Shown here one piece after another: positions 10,166 to 18,517 of a DNA stretch of 64,000 nt. Positions within the stretch are counted from its first letter, which is position 1. The number at the start of each line of letters is the position of its first letter. The notes under the pieces were generated by a model. That model worked only from the letters and a program-made list of their open reading frames with translations, was not told where the DNA came from and did not search any database. A program made the translations under genes and the position numbers. This stretch comes from Candidatus Binatia bacterium (GTDB lineage Bacteria; Desulfobacterota; Binatia; HRBIN30). The DNA is taken from the NCBI GenBank assembly GCA_023150935.1, contig JAKLJW010000007.1, forward strand, positions 1 through 64,000, in the 5' to 3' direction.

Positions 10166-11446
10166 ATGCTGATCCGCGACCCGATTCACGGCGATATCAG
10201 GCTGGACCCGGTCGAGACCGCCGTCCTCGACCTGCCCGAGGTGCAGCGCCTGCGCGGCGTCAAGCAGCTCGGTACGGCCCATCTGGTGTATCCGGGGGCT
10301 GTGCACACGCGCTTCGATCACAGCCTCGGGGTGTGCGCGCTCGCCCACCGTATGGTCGCGGAACTGCGCCGGGCCGGAACCCCGATCGACCGGGACGTCG
10401 AAACGCTCATCGGCGTGGGCGCGCTGTTGCACGACGTCACGCACGTGCCCTTCGGCCACACCCTGGAAGACGAGCGCCGCCTCCTGCCGCGCCACGACAA
10501 AGGCGTGCGCCTGATGCGGATGTTCGACGGCGCGCTGGGGGACGCCCTGGCTCAGCTCGGCCTGCGCGACCGCATTGCCGAGTTCTTCGCCCTGCAGGGC
10601 GATACAGGCACGGTGCCGGCGTGGGCACGCGAGATCGTCGCCAGCACCATTGACGCCGACCTCCTCGACTATCTGCGGCGCGACTCCTACTTCACGGGTC
10701 TCGCGCAGCAGTATGACGACCGCATCTTTCGGCACTTCGTGGTCGCGGACGGCCATCTCGCCGTCAACATGACCAAGCACGGCATGGAACGTCCGGACGC
10801 GCGTTCGGAGACGGTACAACTCCTGCGGATGCGCTACTTCCTCACCGAGCGAGTGTACTACCACCACACCAAGGTCGCCGCGGGCGCGATGATCTCGAAG
10901 GCCGTCGAACTCGCCCGCGAATGCGGCGCACTCGACGAGGACGAGCTGTTGGAACTCAACGACTGGACGTTGCTGGACCGCCTGCGTGCGGTGCCGTCGG
11001 CGGCGAGTCCCGATCCGCGCATCGCCGTGCTGGTTGGCCGCCTCGAACGTCGCGCCCTGCTCAAGCGCGGGTACGTGTGCTCGCCGTTGACGGTGCCAGC
11101 GGAAGACCGCCGCCGACTGGTACAGCGGTTCCACGAAACGGCCGCGGAGCGCCGCGCCGTCGAACACGATCTGGCCCGAGCGATCGGTTGCGACCCGACC
11201 GAAGTCATCCTGTACTGCCCCGCGCTCACGGTCATGAAGGAAGCCGCGGCCCTCGTCCACACGCCGCGCGGTCTCGTTGCCCTGAACCGTTACGACGACG
11301 ACGGCACCGCCGAAATCGGCGCGATCGAAGCGCGCTACGCGGCGCTGTGGCGGCTGTACGTGTTCGTACCCGAGGGAGCGGCCGCCCGGGCCGCCTCGGC
11401 CGCCGCGGCGGTTATCGGGTACCCGAGCGAACACCGGCGTCACTGA
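10166..11446 (+). CDS. HD-domain phosphohydrolase (dGTPase/SAMHD1-like)
   Basis: A 426-residue protein whose N-terminal half is a metal-dependent HD domain. The sequence shows the opening DPIHGDIRL, the first ligand in HTRFDHSLG, the HD pair in LLHDVTHVPFGHTLED, and the distal aspartate in DADLLDYLRRDSYFTG. This pattern is that of the SamHD1/YdhJ-like group that hydrolyses deoxynucleotides or other nucleotides. The C-terminal ~150 residues are poorly conserved. The ATG at 10166 is 61 bases from the dehydrogenase stop. Actual substrate unknown. Confidence 0.85.
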   Translation: MLIRDPIHGDIRLDPVETAVLDLPEVQRLRGVKQLGTAHLVYPGAVHTRFDHSLGVCALAHRMVAELRRAGTPIDRDVETLIGVGALLHDVTHVPFGHTLEDERRLLPRHDKGVRLMRMFDGALGDALAQLGLRDRIAEFFALQGDTGTVPAWAREIVASTIDADLLDYLRRDSYFTGLAQQYDDRIFRHFVVADGHLAVNMTKHGMERPDARSETVQLLRMRYFLTERVYYHHTKVAAGAMISKAVELARECGALDEDELLELNDWTLLDRLRAVPSAASPDPRIAVLVGRLERRALLKRGYVCSPLTVPAEDRRRLVQRFHETAAERRAVEHDLARAIGCDPTEVILYCPALTVMKEAAALVHTPRGLVALNRYDDDGTAEIGAIEARYAALWRLYVFVPEGAAARAASAAAAVIGYPSEHRRH

Positions 11447-11467
11447 TCGCCGGCACGACGGCCGCCC

Positions 11468-12541
11468 ATGCGTTGCGCGACGAACTCGACCACGTTGGTT
11501 GTCCTGGCGCTGTTGCTGCTGACCGCGTGTGGTGGCGACAGTGACCCGGCAGCGGCAACCGCCCCTTTCGCTGAGTTCGAGTGGCAAGCGGAAGAGCCGG
11601 ACGTACGCGTGCAGAGACTCTGCACCGAAGCCGCGGATCCGGACCGCGCCCCGGATACCACTTTCATTCACTGCGCCGTCGAGGGTGCCACCTTTGCGCC
11701 GGCGAGGGTGCGCCCGAAGACGGACATCGTCGTCCTCGCCTACAACATCGAGCGCGGGTTCGGCGCCGATGCCCAACTGGCGCGCCTGCGTGACGGCACG
11801 ATCCCCGCGCCGGACGTCCTGCTCCTCAGCGAGGTCGACCGCGGCTGCGCCCGCACCGCGTTCCGCAACATTGCCCGCGACTACGCGCGTGCCCTCGGGT
11901 ACGGGTACGTCTACGCCACCGAGTTCGTCGAACTGCCGAGCGTGCGCGGTGCCGCGGGGCCGTACGATCCGCCGCTCTGCGAGCATGGCAATGCGATCGT
12001 GGCGCGCTATCCGCTCGGCAACGTTCGCACCATCCGTCACGCCCGAAACTGGAGCTGGTACACGCCGCCCGACGAGCCCCACCCCGACGAGCCGCGCCTC
12101 GGCGGCAGGGTTGCCATCGCTGCGGACATGCGAATCGGTCGCGGCCTGGTTCGGCTCTACGTGCTGCACCTCGAATCCGAGGCGACCGCCGCGCGGATAA
12201 GGGCGGCTCAGGCGGCAGAGATCGCTGCCGACGCCCTTGCCGTGCCCTACCCGGTGGTGGTCGGCGGCGACCTCAACGCCTACGGCGCCGTTTTCGACCT
12301 GGAGTACGGCGCTGCCAACGACGGCCCGACGCAGGCCTTCCTCACGCGCGGCTTCGACGACGCCCACGCGCCGTTGCCGCCGCGTACCCGAACGACCAGC
12401 TTCGATCCGGCGCCCTTGATCATCGACTTCCTGTTCACGCGCGGCGTCGCGGTCTCCAACCCGGGCATCTGCCCGCAGGACCGCTGCGGCAACCTCTCCG
12501 ATCACCTGCCGATCTGGGCCACCGTGCACGTCGGCGAATGA
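11468..12541 (+). CDS. Endonuclease/exonuclease/phosphatase-family lipoprotein
   Basis: A 357-residue secreted protein with a lipoprotein signal peptide: a hydrophobic run LVVLALLLL, then the lipobox LTAC (Cys about residue 18). The mature part is an EEP-fold domain, with VLAYNIERG, LLLSEVDRGCART, the metal/substrate motif VVVGGDLNAYG, and the C-terminal LSDHLPIWATV catalytic His region. The residue set is complete, so a phosphodiesterase or phosphatase activity at the cell envelope is likely. Related folds cleave nucleic acids, inositol phosphates or sphingomyelin, and no choice can be made. It follows the HD gene by 21 bases. Confidence 0.83.
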   Translation: MRCATNSTTLVVLALLLLTACGGDSDPAAATAPFAEFEWQAEEPDVRVQRLCTEAADPDRAPDTTFIHCAVEGATFAPARVRPKTDIVVLAYNIERGFGADAQLARLRDGTIPAPDVLLLSEVDRGCARTAFRNIARDYARALGYGYVYATEFVELPSVRGAAGPYDPPLCEHGNAIVARYPLGNVRTIRHARNWSWYTPPDEPHPDEPRLGGRVAIAADMRIGRGLVRLYVLHLESEATAARIRAAQAAEIAADALAVPYPVVVGGDLNAYGAVFDLEYGAANDGPTQAFLTRGFDDAHAPLPPRTRTTSFDPAPLIIDFLFTRGVAVSNPGICPQDRCGNLSDHLPIWATVHVGE

Positions 12542-12841
12542 CGGCGGGAAACGGGCATGGTTACCGAGTCGGCGCCGAACGACGGCTCGGCATCAGCGTC
12601 GCTCGACGCTCGCCGCACCAGAACGCGTTCCTTCGAGAACGCGATCGAGGGCGCCGTAAACCCGTAGAGTGGCGTGCAAGTGGCACGCTCGAGGAACCGC
12701 CAGCCGCACCGCAAGATTCCGGTTGCGACCCCCGATCTTCTTCGGTAGTGACACGTCGTCGCGGCGGGTGTCGCGACGCCCGCCCGTAGTCGGCGGGGTG
12801 TCGATTCCACGCACCACCAACCGAGAGGAGGTCCAGAAACG
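12542..12841. other. Intergenic region with three inverted repeats
   Basis: 300 bases with no convincing gene. Three hairpins are visible: CGCGTTC/GAACGCG at 12624-12643 (6-nt loop), GCGTGC/GCACGC at 12672-12688, and a 22-bp near-perfect palindrome centred on TCGCGA at 12763-12784. A strong ribosome binding site (GAGAGGAGG) precedes the downstream ATG. The hairpins may terminate the upstream transcript or structure the leader of the gene at 12842. Confidence 0.45.
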
Positions 12842-13417
12842 ATGCGTCACACCATAGCTGTTGCGGCCGCCGCATGTGCGCTGTCCTTCACGCTCGCCGC
12901 GTCCGCTCGGGCCGGCGACCCGCCCATTGCCGCCGCGGCCGAGGGCGTCACCTTCACCGCCACGGCCAAGATTACGGCGCTCGACATGAAGACTCGCTCG
13001 ATTACCATCGAGGCCGAGGACGGATCGACGTGGTCTTTCAAAGTGGACGACAAGGTCCAGAACCTCGATAAGGTCAAAGTGGGCGACGTCATAGTCGTCA
13101 AGGGCTTCGCCGCCGTCGCCGTCGCCCTCAAGGGACCCAAGTCCGGCCCCGCCGGCGCCGAGGTCGACGAGGCGTTCGTCAAGGCCGCGAAGGGTCAAAT
13201 GCCGGCCGGTGCGGTCGTCGAGCAGATCACGCTGCAGGGCAAGATCAAGGCCATCGACACCAAGGCGCCGTCGGTCACGTTCGAAGGACCCGGCGGTAAA
13301 GTTACCACTGTCAAGGCCAAGGACGCCAAGGCCCTGCAAGGTCTCCAGGTTGGCGACGACGTCACCGTCACCCTCCTTGAGGGATTGGCCATCGCCGTCG
13401 AGCATCCGGCAAAGTAA
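12842..13417 (+). CDS. Secreted protein with two repeats, function unknown
   Basis: A 191-residue protein with a clear Sec signal peptide (hydrophobic run to about residue 22, cleavage near ASARAG). The mature chain contains two related ~60-residue units. Each has the order basic strand, LD/ID-x-K, alternating hydrophobics, GGK or GS turn, KVKVGD or LQVGDD, then a valine-rich strand. This suggests two small beta-barrel domains of the kind seen in DUF5666-like periplasmic proteins. The ribosome binding site GAGGAGG is strong. A 13-bp inverted repeat follows the stop, so the gene is probably a single unit. Role unknown. Confidence 0.75.
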   Translation: MRHTIAVAAAACALSFTLAASARAGDPPIAAAAEGVTFTATAKITALDMKTRSITIEAEDGSTWSFKVDDKVQNLDKVKVGDVIVVKGFAAVAVALKGPKSGPAGAEVDEAFVKAAKGQMPAGAVVEQITLQGKIKAIDTKAPSVTFEGPGGKVTTVKAKDAKALQGLQVGDDVTVTLLEGLAIAVEHPAK

Positions 13418-13444
13418 CCGTAACCGGAGGTTGGAGAATCCCGC

Positions 13445-13490
13445 CCCGCCCTGAGGAGGCCGCCGTCAGCCGGGGCATCCTCAGGGCGGG
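13445..13490 (+). terminator. Long hairpin, possible terminator
   Basis: CCCGCCCTGAGGA (13445-13457) and TCCTCAGGGCGGG (13478-13490) form a perfect 13-bp inverted repeat around a 20-nt loop, 27 bases after the stop of the secreted repeat protein. No T tract follows, so it may be a rho-independent-like hairpin or an mRNA 3' end stabiliser. Confidence 0.5.
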
Positions 13491-13551
13491 CGGTGCGCGG
13501 CGGATCGGGACCGGTTCGTACCCGCTGAAGATCCGGAGCGATTGAGCCGGT

Positions 13552-14766
13552 ATGTCCGCCGCACCGAATTCGCTGCGCCCCAGTGCGAAGATCTCCGGGG
13601 CCTGTTTCCTGCTGTCCGCGTTCTCCTTCGTCACCGGCTGGGTACTGGTAATCGCGGCGGCACCCGACGTGGTTGCGTTCTTCTACCAACCGCGGGTCAT
13701 TGCCATCGTTCATACCTTCACGCTCGGCTGGATCAGCCTGGCGATGACCGGCGTGCTGTTCCAGTACGTGCCGGCTCTGACCAAGGAGCCGCTGCTACTG
13801 CCCCGATTGGCGCCGGTGCAGGTGGCGCTGTTTGCCTTCGGTACGTCGGGCGTGGTGGCGCATTTCTGGATTCGCCGCCCCGTGGGCATGGTCTGGAGCG
13901 CCGCCTGCCTGCTGGCTGCCGTCCTGCTGCTCGCCCTGCACCTCGGCTGGCCGCTCTGGCGCAGCCGCAACCGTGACACAACGACCATCGGCCTGTCGGT
14001 AGCCGTGCTGTGCCTGCTCGGCACCGCGACGCTCGGCTTCCTGTTCGCCGTCAACACGGTCGCTCCGTTTCTCGGCGGCGGTGTGTTCGGCAATCTCGCC
14101 GCCCATGCCCACCTCGGTCTGCTGGGCTGGATCACTCTGACGATGTGCGTGGTGTCTTACCGCATGAGTACGGCCTTTCTCCTGCCGACGGAGTTCCAGG
14201 TCCGGGCGATTCGGTGGCAGGTCGGAAGCCTGATCGTCATCGTCCCGTTGCTGGTGCTGAGCTTGTTGCTGCGCAGTCGTGTGTCGGTCGTATTGACGGT
14301 CTTGTTGGCGGCCAGTCTGGGGCGGTACGCGTCGATTATAGTCGGGTTTCTGCGCACGCGACGCATGCCGGTCGACTGGAGCACAAGGCATGTGCTCACG
14401 GCTTTCGTGCACTTAGCGGTCGCCGGCGTGGCGGGCCTGGCGCTGCTCACGATTGTCGACCCTGGCACGCCTGCCGGCAGCCGCCTCACGGTGGCATACG
14501 GCACGCTCGTGCTCTTCGGTTGGATCTCCAACTACATCGTCGGCTTCGGCAGCCGCATGATGTCGGGCATGATGGGAAGTGGCGGCCGGGTGTTGCTCGC
14601 CAACGGCGTTCACATCGCCGTGTACGGCTTCCTCAACCTGGGCGTAGCCGGCACCGTAGCGGCCGTGCTCGCCGGCGACCCGGGCGCCCTGCGCGTTGCC
14701 GCCTGCCTGCCGCTCGCGGCCGGCACCGTGTTCGCAGCCGCCCTGTTCCGCCGGGCAATGAAATGA
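13552..14766 (+). CDS. Polytopic membrane protein, NnrS / haem-copper oxidase subunit I-like
   Basis: A 404-residue membrane protein with about twelve hydrophobic helices. Histidines sit in positions reminiscent of haem-binding helices of cytochrome oxidase subunit I relatives: IVHTFTLGWISLAMTG near residue 50, and AAHAHLGLLGWITLTM near residue 185. NnrS-type proteins share this pattern and bind haem and copper, with roles in nitric oxide handling. Which of the two relationships is closer cannot be settled here. It is transcribed toward the convergent LOG gene, upstream of the cytochrome/oxidase-like cluster on the same strand. Confidence 0.65.
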   Translation: MSAAPNSLRPSAKISGACFLLSAFSFVTGWVLVIAAAPDVVAFFYQPRVIAIVHTFTLGWISLAMTGVLFQYVPALTKEPLLLPRLAPVQVALFAFGTSGVVAHFWIRRPVGMVWSAACLLAAVLLLALHLGWPLWRSRNRDTTTIGLSVAVLCLLGTATLGFLFAVNTVAPFLGGGVFGNLAAHAHLGLLGWITLTMCVVSYRMSTAFLLPTEFQVRAIRWQVGSLIVIVPLLVLSLLLRSRVSVVLTVLLAASLGRYASIIVGFLRTRRMPVDWSTRHVLTAFVHLAVAGVAGLALLTIVDPGTPAGSRLTVAYGTLVLFGWISNYIVGFGSRMMSGMMGSGGRVLLANGVHIAVYGFLNLGVAGTVAAVLAGDPGALRVAACLPLAAGTVFAAALFRRAMK

Positions 14767-14859
14767 ACCGCCGTCCCGAGGCCAGCCCCGGCGGACCGTC
14801 CGGAGCGGCCGCGCGCACACTCCGACGAGCGCGGCGCGGGGTTCGTCCCTCCCCTCCCC

Positions 14860-15774
14860 TCACTTCACCTCGTCGTAGTCCACCGGCTGCGGGGCGCGCA
14901 GACCGCGAGCCGTGTACCACTCCTCGATGCGGGTCCAGATCTCTTCGGCGCTTTCCGCGAAAGCGAACAGGTGTACGTCTCCCGGATCGATAACCCCTTG
15001 TTCGGCGAGGAACGCCGGGTCGAAGGCGCGGCGCCAGAACGCCTCGCCGACCAGCACCACCGGCACCGGATCGATGGTGCGCGTCTGAATGAGGCAGAGC
15101 ACCTCGAAGAGCTCGTCGAAGGTCCCGTAACCGCCCGGGAACGCCACCAGAGCGCGGGCCTTAGCGACGAAGTGCATTTTGCGCAGGGCAAAGTAGCGGA
15201 ACCTGAAGCACAGATCGGGCGTGATGTACGGGTTGGGCACCTGCTCGTGCGGCAGGCTGATGTTGAACCCGACACTCGCGTGACCGGCTTCCGAGGCGCC
15301 ACGGTTTCCGGCCTCCATGATGCCCGGACCGCCTCCGGTTACGATGACGAAGTTGCGTTCTCCCGGCCTCTGGTAGCGGTGACTGACGAGGGCTGCGAAC
15401 TCCCGGGCAACTTCGTAATAGGCGCTGAGCGCATGGAGGTTCTCGGCGACGCGCAGCCGCCGCGCCGCCTCGGTATCGTCGGGATGGGCGGCGGCCTCGG
15501 CTCGTGCGGCTTCGAGGCGGACCTGGGAGCGGGCCGGGTCGGTAATCCGGGTGCCGCCGAACAGCACGATGGTCGAGTAGACGTCGTTAGCCGCGAACGC
15601 CAGTTGCGGCTTCATGTACTCGAGCATGAGGCGAACCCCGGTCAGGTTCGGCCGGCTCAATAAAACAATGTCCCGTTCTGCCATCACGTACGACTGACTC
15701 TTGATAATCGCCTCCTGGCGCGGGTCGGGTTTGTTGATCCTGCCATCTTCAGGGTGCGTTGGATGGTCGGCCAT
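14860..15774 (-). CDS. LOG-family nucleotide phosphoribohydrolase
   Basis: A 304-residue Rossmann-fold protein of the TIGR00730/LOG superfamily, which splits nucleoside 5'-monophosphates into base and ribose 5-phosphate. The signature motifs are present: VTGGGPGIMEAGNRGA and the substrate-binding FPGGYGTFDELFEVL. Family members release active cytokinins in plants and recycle nucleotides in bacteria (PpnN). The protein is longer than plant-type LOG and has an N-terminal extension of about 60 residues. The start at 15774 was chosen because upstream codons are Arg-rich and non-conserved. It is divergent from the cytochrome/lysyl-oxidase-like gene. Confidence 0.85.
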   Translation of the reverse strand: MADHPTHPEDGRINKPDPRQEAIIKSQSYVMAERDIVLLSRPNLTGVRLMLEYMKPQLAFAANDVYSTIVLFGGTRITDPARSQVRLEAARAEAAAHPDDTEAARRLRVAENLHALSAYYEVAREFAALVSHRYQRPGERNFVIVTGGGPGIMEAGNRGASEAGHASVGFNISLPHEQVPNPYITPDLCFRFRYFALRKMHFVAKARALVAFPGGYGTFDELFEVLCLIQTRTIDPVPVVLVGEAFWRRAFDPAFLAEQGVIDPGDVHLFAFAESAEEIWTRIEEWYTARGLRAPQPVDYDEVK

Positions 15775-15842
15775 GGGTCCTCCTACGGTACCAGCCCGCG
15801 ACCGTCGCGCGCGGGGGCGCCTGAGCGATCGCATGGCCGATT

Positions 15843-15856
15843 ATGATATTTATCAT
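15843..15856. promoter_or_regulatory. AT-rich palindrome ATGATA-TT-TATCAT, candidate operator
   Basis: A perfect 6+6 inverted repeat with a 2-base spacer lies in the 220-base divergent region between the LOG gene and the secreted gene at 15995. It is strikingly A/T-rich against its GC-rich surroundings, as expected of a dimeric repressor site or a promoter element. It vaguely resembles Fur/DtxR-type metal boxes, but the match is too short to name a regulator. Confidence 0.35.
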
Positions 15857-15994
15857 CCGTGGCGCTTTTAACTTGCCTATTTGCCCCGTTCCGGGTTCTA
15901 GTGCCACACGTTTGACCTGACGAAGAGGACGTCGGGACGTGACAGGCACAGGACCTGCGGAGCGGTTCGGCTGCGCCGCACGGGAGGGTTGGTA

Positions 15995-18496
15995 ATGCGC
16001 GATTTGCGATGGTGCGTTTTCGTTTTCTCGCTGTTTTCCGCCGCTCTGCCGGCCGCCGGACAGAACCCCAACTGTCCAACCGCCGCGAGCACCTTCGAAC
16101 TCATCCAGAAGGGCATCTTCGAGAAGCACGGGTGCGATGTCGCTTACTGTCACGGCGAAACCAAGCTGACGAATCTCGATATGCGTGCCGGCGCTTCCTA
16201 CGCCGATCTCGTAAACCGGCCTGCGATTACCAGCCTCAAGGGTCTCGATCGCATCGAGCCGGGGCAGCCGGATCAAAGTCATCTTTACCGGGTGATGGAC
16301 TACCGCACGAACGATCTGAAGTTGTATCCGGGTGAACCGATTCCGGTCGGCCGTCCACGCATCAACCGCGAAGAACTGGAAGGCGTGCGCCTCTGGATTC
16401 TCGCCGGCGCGCCAAAGACCGGCATTGTGCCCGGGGTAGCCAATCGGATCGACCTCTGCGAACGCGATATCGAAGCTTACTACGGGTATGTGCCTCCGTG
16501 CGAACCGGGCGACCCGGACCTCCTGCTACCTGACCTGATCAGCGAGGCCCCGAGAGATGTTCGCGTCAGTTCCCGGGACGGCAAGCACCGCATAACCTTC
16601 ACAGCCTCTATCGCCAACGTCGGCCAGGGCCCGCTGATCATTCAGCCCGCCTTTCTGCCCACGGGGCCCGGAGCGATCCAGGCCATGCAGGTCATCAACA
16701 AGCGTGACGGCAAGCGCTGCGCCCGGCCCGCCGGCGAAATCATCTACTCCGCCAGCGGCGCGCACTGGCGGTACGACAACATCATCGATTACGAACTGCG
16801 CAAGGGCGATCCGGTGACCGGCCAGGTCGTCGGTCTCGTCGCCAAGTCGACCAACTGTCTTGTGGACGCCGAGCAAGTGCGGGGGTGGCGCGGTGGCCAT
16901 CAATTCGAGGCGCATTGCGAAGACGATCTCGGTCGGATGGGCATCTCGGTGGGATTCAAGGATGTGTACCGTAGCTCCACCGACGGCCAGACGATCGAGG
17001 TCGATGCCGATCCGGACACGGTACCCTCCGGCAGCTACTACTTGGTCACGGTCGCCGACCCGACCGATGTGGTTTGGGAAACCAATAACGACAGAGCCGC
17101 AAACAGCGCCTCGTACCGGTTGGCCCTGCGTACCACCCGTCCCCGCCCGGGGAGCGGTGGGCCGCCCCAGCCGACGGCTTCGGCCACCGGCATTGTTCGG
17201 CCGCCGCGAACTCCGACCCCGGGAGACCCAGGCCAGGGCGACTGCCGGCAGGTTGCGAGCACGTACGAACTCATTCAGCGCGGGGTTTTCGAGCGCCAGA
17301 GCTGTAACCAGGCAATCTGTCACGGTGAGAACCGCGGTGGGGAACTCGACTTGCGCGCGCCGGGGTCGTACGCGGACCTGCTCGACGAGGCTGTCGGCAT
17401 CAACGGCATGAGACTGGTCGAGCCGGGCGCTCCGGAACGGAGCATGCTGTGGCTCAAGCTGGCGGCACGCACTCTGGGACGTCGCGGCGTGCCGGGTGTG
17501 GCAATGCCCGTCGGAGGCATGCCGACCAGCCCTGAAGCGCTTGACGTCATACGGCTATGGATTCTGGCCGGTGCGCCGGAACATGGAATGGTTCCCGGCA
17601 CCGCGGATCGAATCGATCCCTGCCCGCCGCCGCCGTCCGACGGTGGGGACGAAGATCTACCGGTATGCAGACGGGAAGATCCGGATCTGCTGCTCCCCGA
17701 ACTCACCGTCGAACCACCGAAGGACGTGCGCACGCTCATCCGCTTCGGACACCGCCGCATCGAGTTTACCACCAGTGTGGTAAACACGGGCGATGGACCG
17801 CTGATCATCCAGGCCGCGGAACGTTCGGAGAGTCCCCCGACCGACTTCGTCCCGGCCGAGCAGGTCATTCTGCGGCGCGACGGTTCGAAGTGTGCGCGCC
17901 CCGCCGGCAGCATGTGGTTCACCGGCAGCGGCGGACACTGGTCTTACGGACACGTTGTGAATTACGAGTTGCGCAAGGACGATCCGATGACCGGCGATCT
18001 GATGGTTCTGGCCACCAAGTCGGCGTACTGCCTGCTCGATACCGACCCGATAAGGTATGCGGACGGCCGGCTCAATCAGTTTGAAGCCCACTGTACGGAC
18101 ACGCTCGGACGCATGGGTATTTCCGTCGGCTTCAAGGACGTCTACGAGCGCGCGCATCCGGCGCAATGGATCGACCTTGACGGCGATCCGGAGAAGGTCA
18201 TCGATTCGGGCAACTATTATCTCGTCAACGTCGTCAATCCGGCCAATATGCTGTGGGAAAAGGACGACAGCCGTGAATCGAATGTCGGATACGTCAATGT
18301 CGGCGTTCCCTTCCCCGACCCGGACGGCCCAGGTACCGTACCGACGGTACGGCCGACGACCGGGCCGTCACCAGTTCCGACGGTAACCGCACAACCGTCG
18401 CGGCCGACCCGACCCGATCGTCCCACGCGGCCGATACACCGTCCGCGGCCGACCCGACCGCAGCGTCCGGAGCGGATTATTCGGTCGCTGCGTTGA
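15995..18496 (+). CDS. Secreted duplicated protein: two [CX4CH motif + lysyl-oxidase-like] modules
   Basis: An 833-residue exported protein with a signal peptide ending near residue 22. It consists of two homologous modules of about 390 residues. Each has a CX4CH haem-type motif (C47-C52-H53; C437-C442-H443, both followed by GE) and then a domain resembling lysyl oxidase. That domain shows DPDLLLP, a GPLIIQ strand, RDGxxCARPAG, an xxHWxY motif (H257; H648), K284/K675 just before an xxCLxD, and GISVGFKDVY with Y325/Y717. The Lys and Tyr match the residues that form the quinone cofactor in lysyl oxidases. The copper triplet, normally HxHWH, is reduced to the central His. The tail from about residue 785 is Thr/Pro/Arg-rich. 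The ATG at 15995 has a GGGAGGG site upstream. Substrate and activity are unknown. Confidence 0.72.
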   Translation: MRDLRWCVFVFSLFSAALPAAGQNPNCPTAASTFELIQKGIFEKHGCDVAYCHGETKLTNLDMRAGASYADLVNRPAITSLKGLDRIEPGQPDQSHLYRVMDYRTNDLKLYPGEPIPVGRPRINREELEGVRLWILAGAPKTGIVPGVANRIDLCERDIEAYYGYVPPCEPGDPDLLLPDLISEAPRDVRVSSRDGKHRITFTASIANVGQGPLIIQPAFLPTGPGAIQAMQVINKRDGKRCARPAGEIIYSASGAHWRYDNIIDYELRKGDPVTGQVVGLVAKSTNCLVDAEQVRGWRGGHQFEAHCEDDLGRMGISVGFKDVYRSSTDGQTIEVDADPDTVPSGSYYLVTVADPTDVVWETNNDRAANSASYRLALRTTRPRPGSGGPPQPTASATGIVRPPRTPTPGDPGQGDCRQVASTYELIQRGVFERQSCNQAICHGENRGGELDLRAPGSYADLLDEAVGINGMRLVEPGAPERSMLWLKLAARTLGRRGVPGVAMPVGGMPTSPEALDVIRLWILAGAPEHGMVPGTADRIDPCPPPPSDGGDEDLPVCRREDPDLLLPELTVEPPKDVRTLIRFGHRRIEFTTSVVNTGDGPLIIQAAERSESPPTDFVPAEQVILRRDGSKCARPAGSMWFTGSGGHWSYGHVVNYELRKDDPMTGDLMVLATKSAYCLLDTDPIRYADGRLNQFEAHCTDTLGRMGISVGFKDVYERAHPAQWIDLDGDPEKVIDSGNYYLVNVVNPANMLWEKDDSRESNVGYVNVGVPFPDPDGPGTVPTVRPTTGPSPVPTVTAQPSRPTRPDRPTRPIHRPRPTRPQRPERIIRSLR

Positions 18497-18517
18497 GCGG
18501 CCGCGGCGTGAGGTGGG

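Noticed and set aside
10025..12529. Long minus-strand open frame opposite the HD and EEP genes
   Set aside because: It crosses three well-supported plus-strand genes with conserved motifs; composition is typical of a GC-rich shadow frame.
14010..14993. Second plus-strand frame overlapping the membrane protein
   Set aside because: Arg/His-rich shadow of the strongly hydrophobic real frame; it also runs through the gap into the convergent gene.
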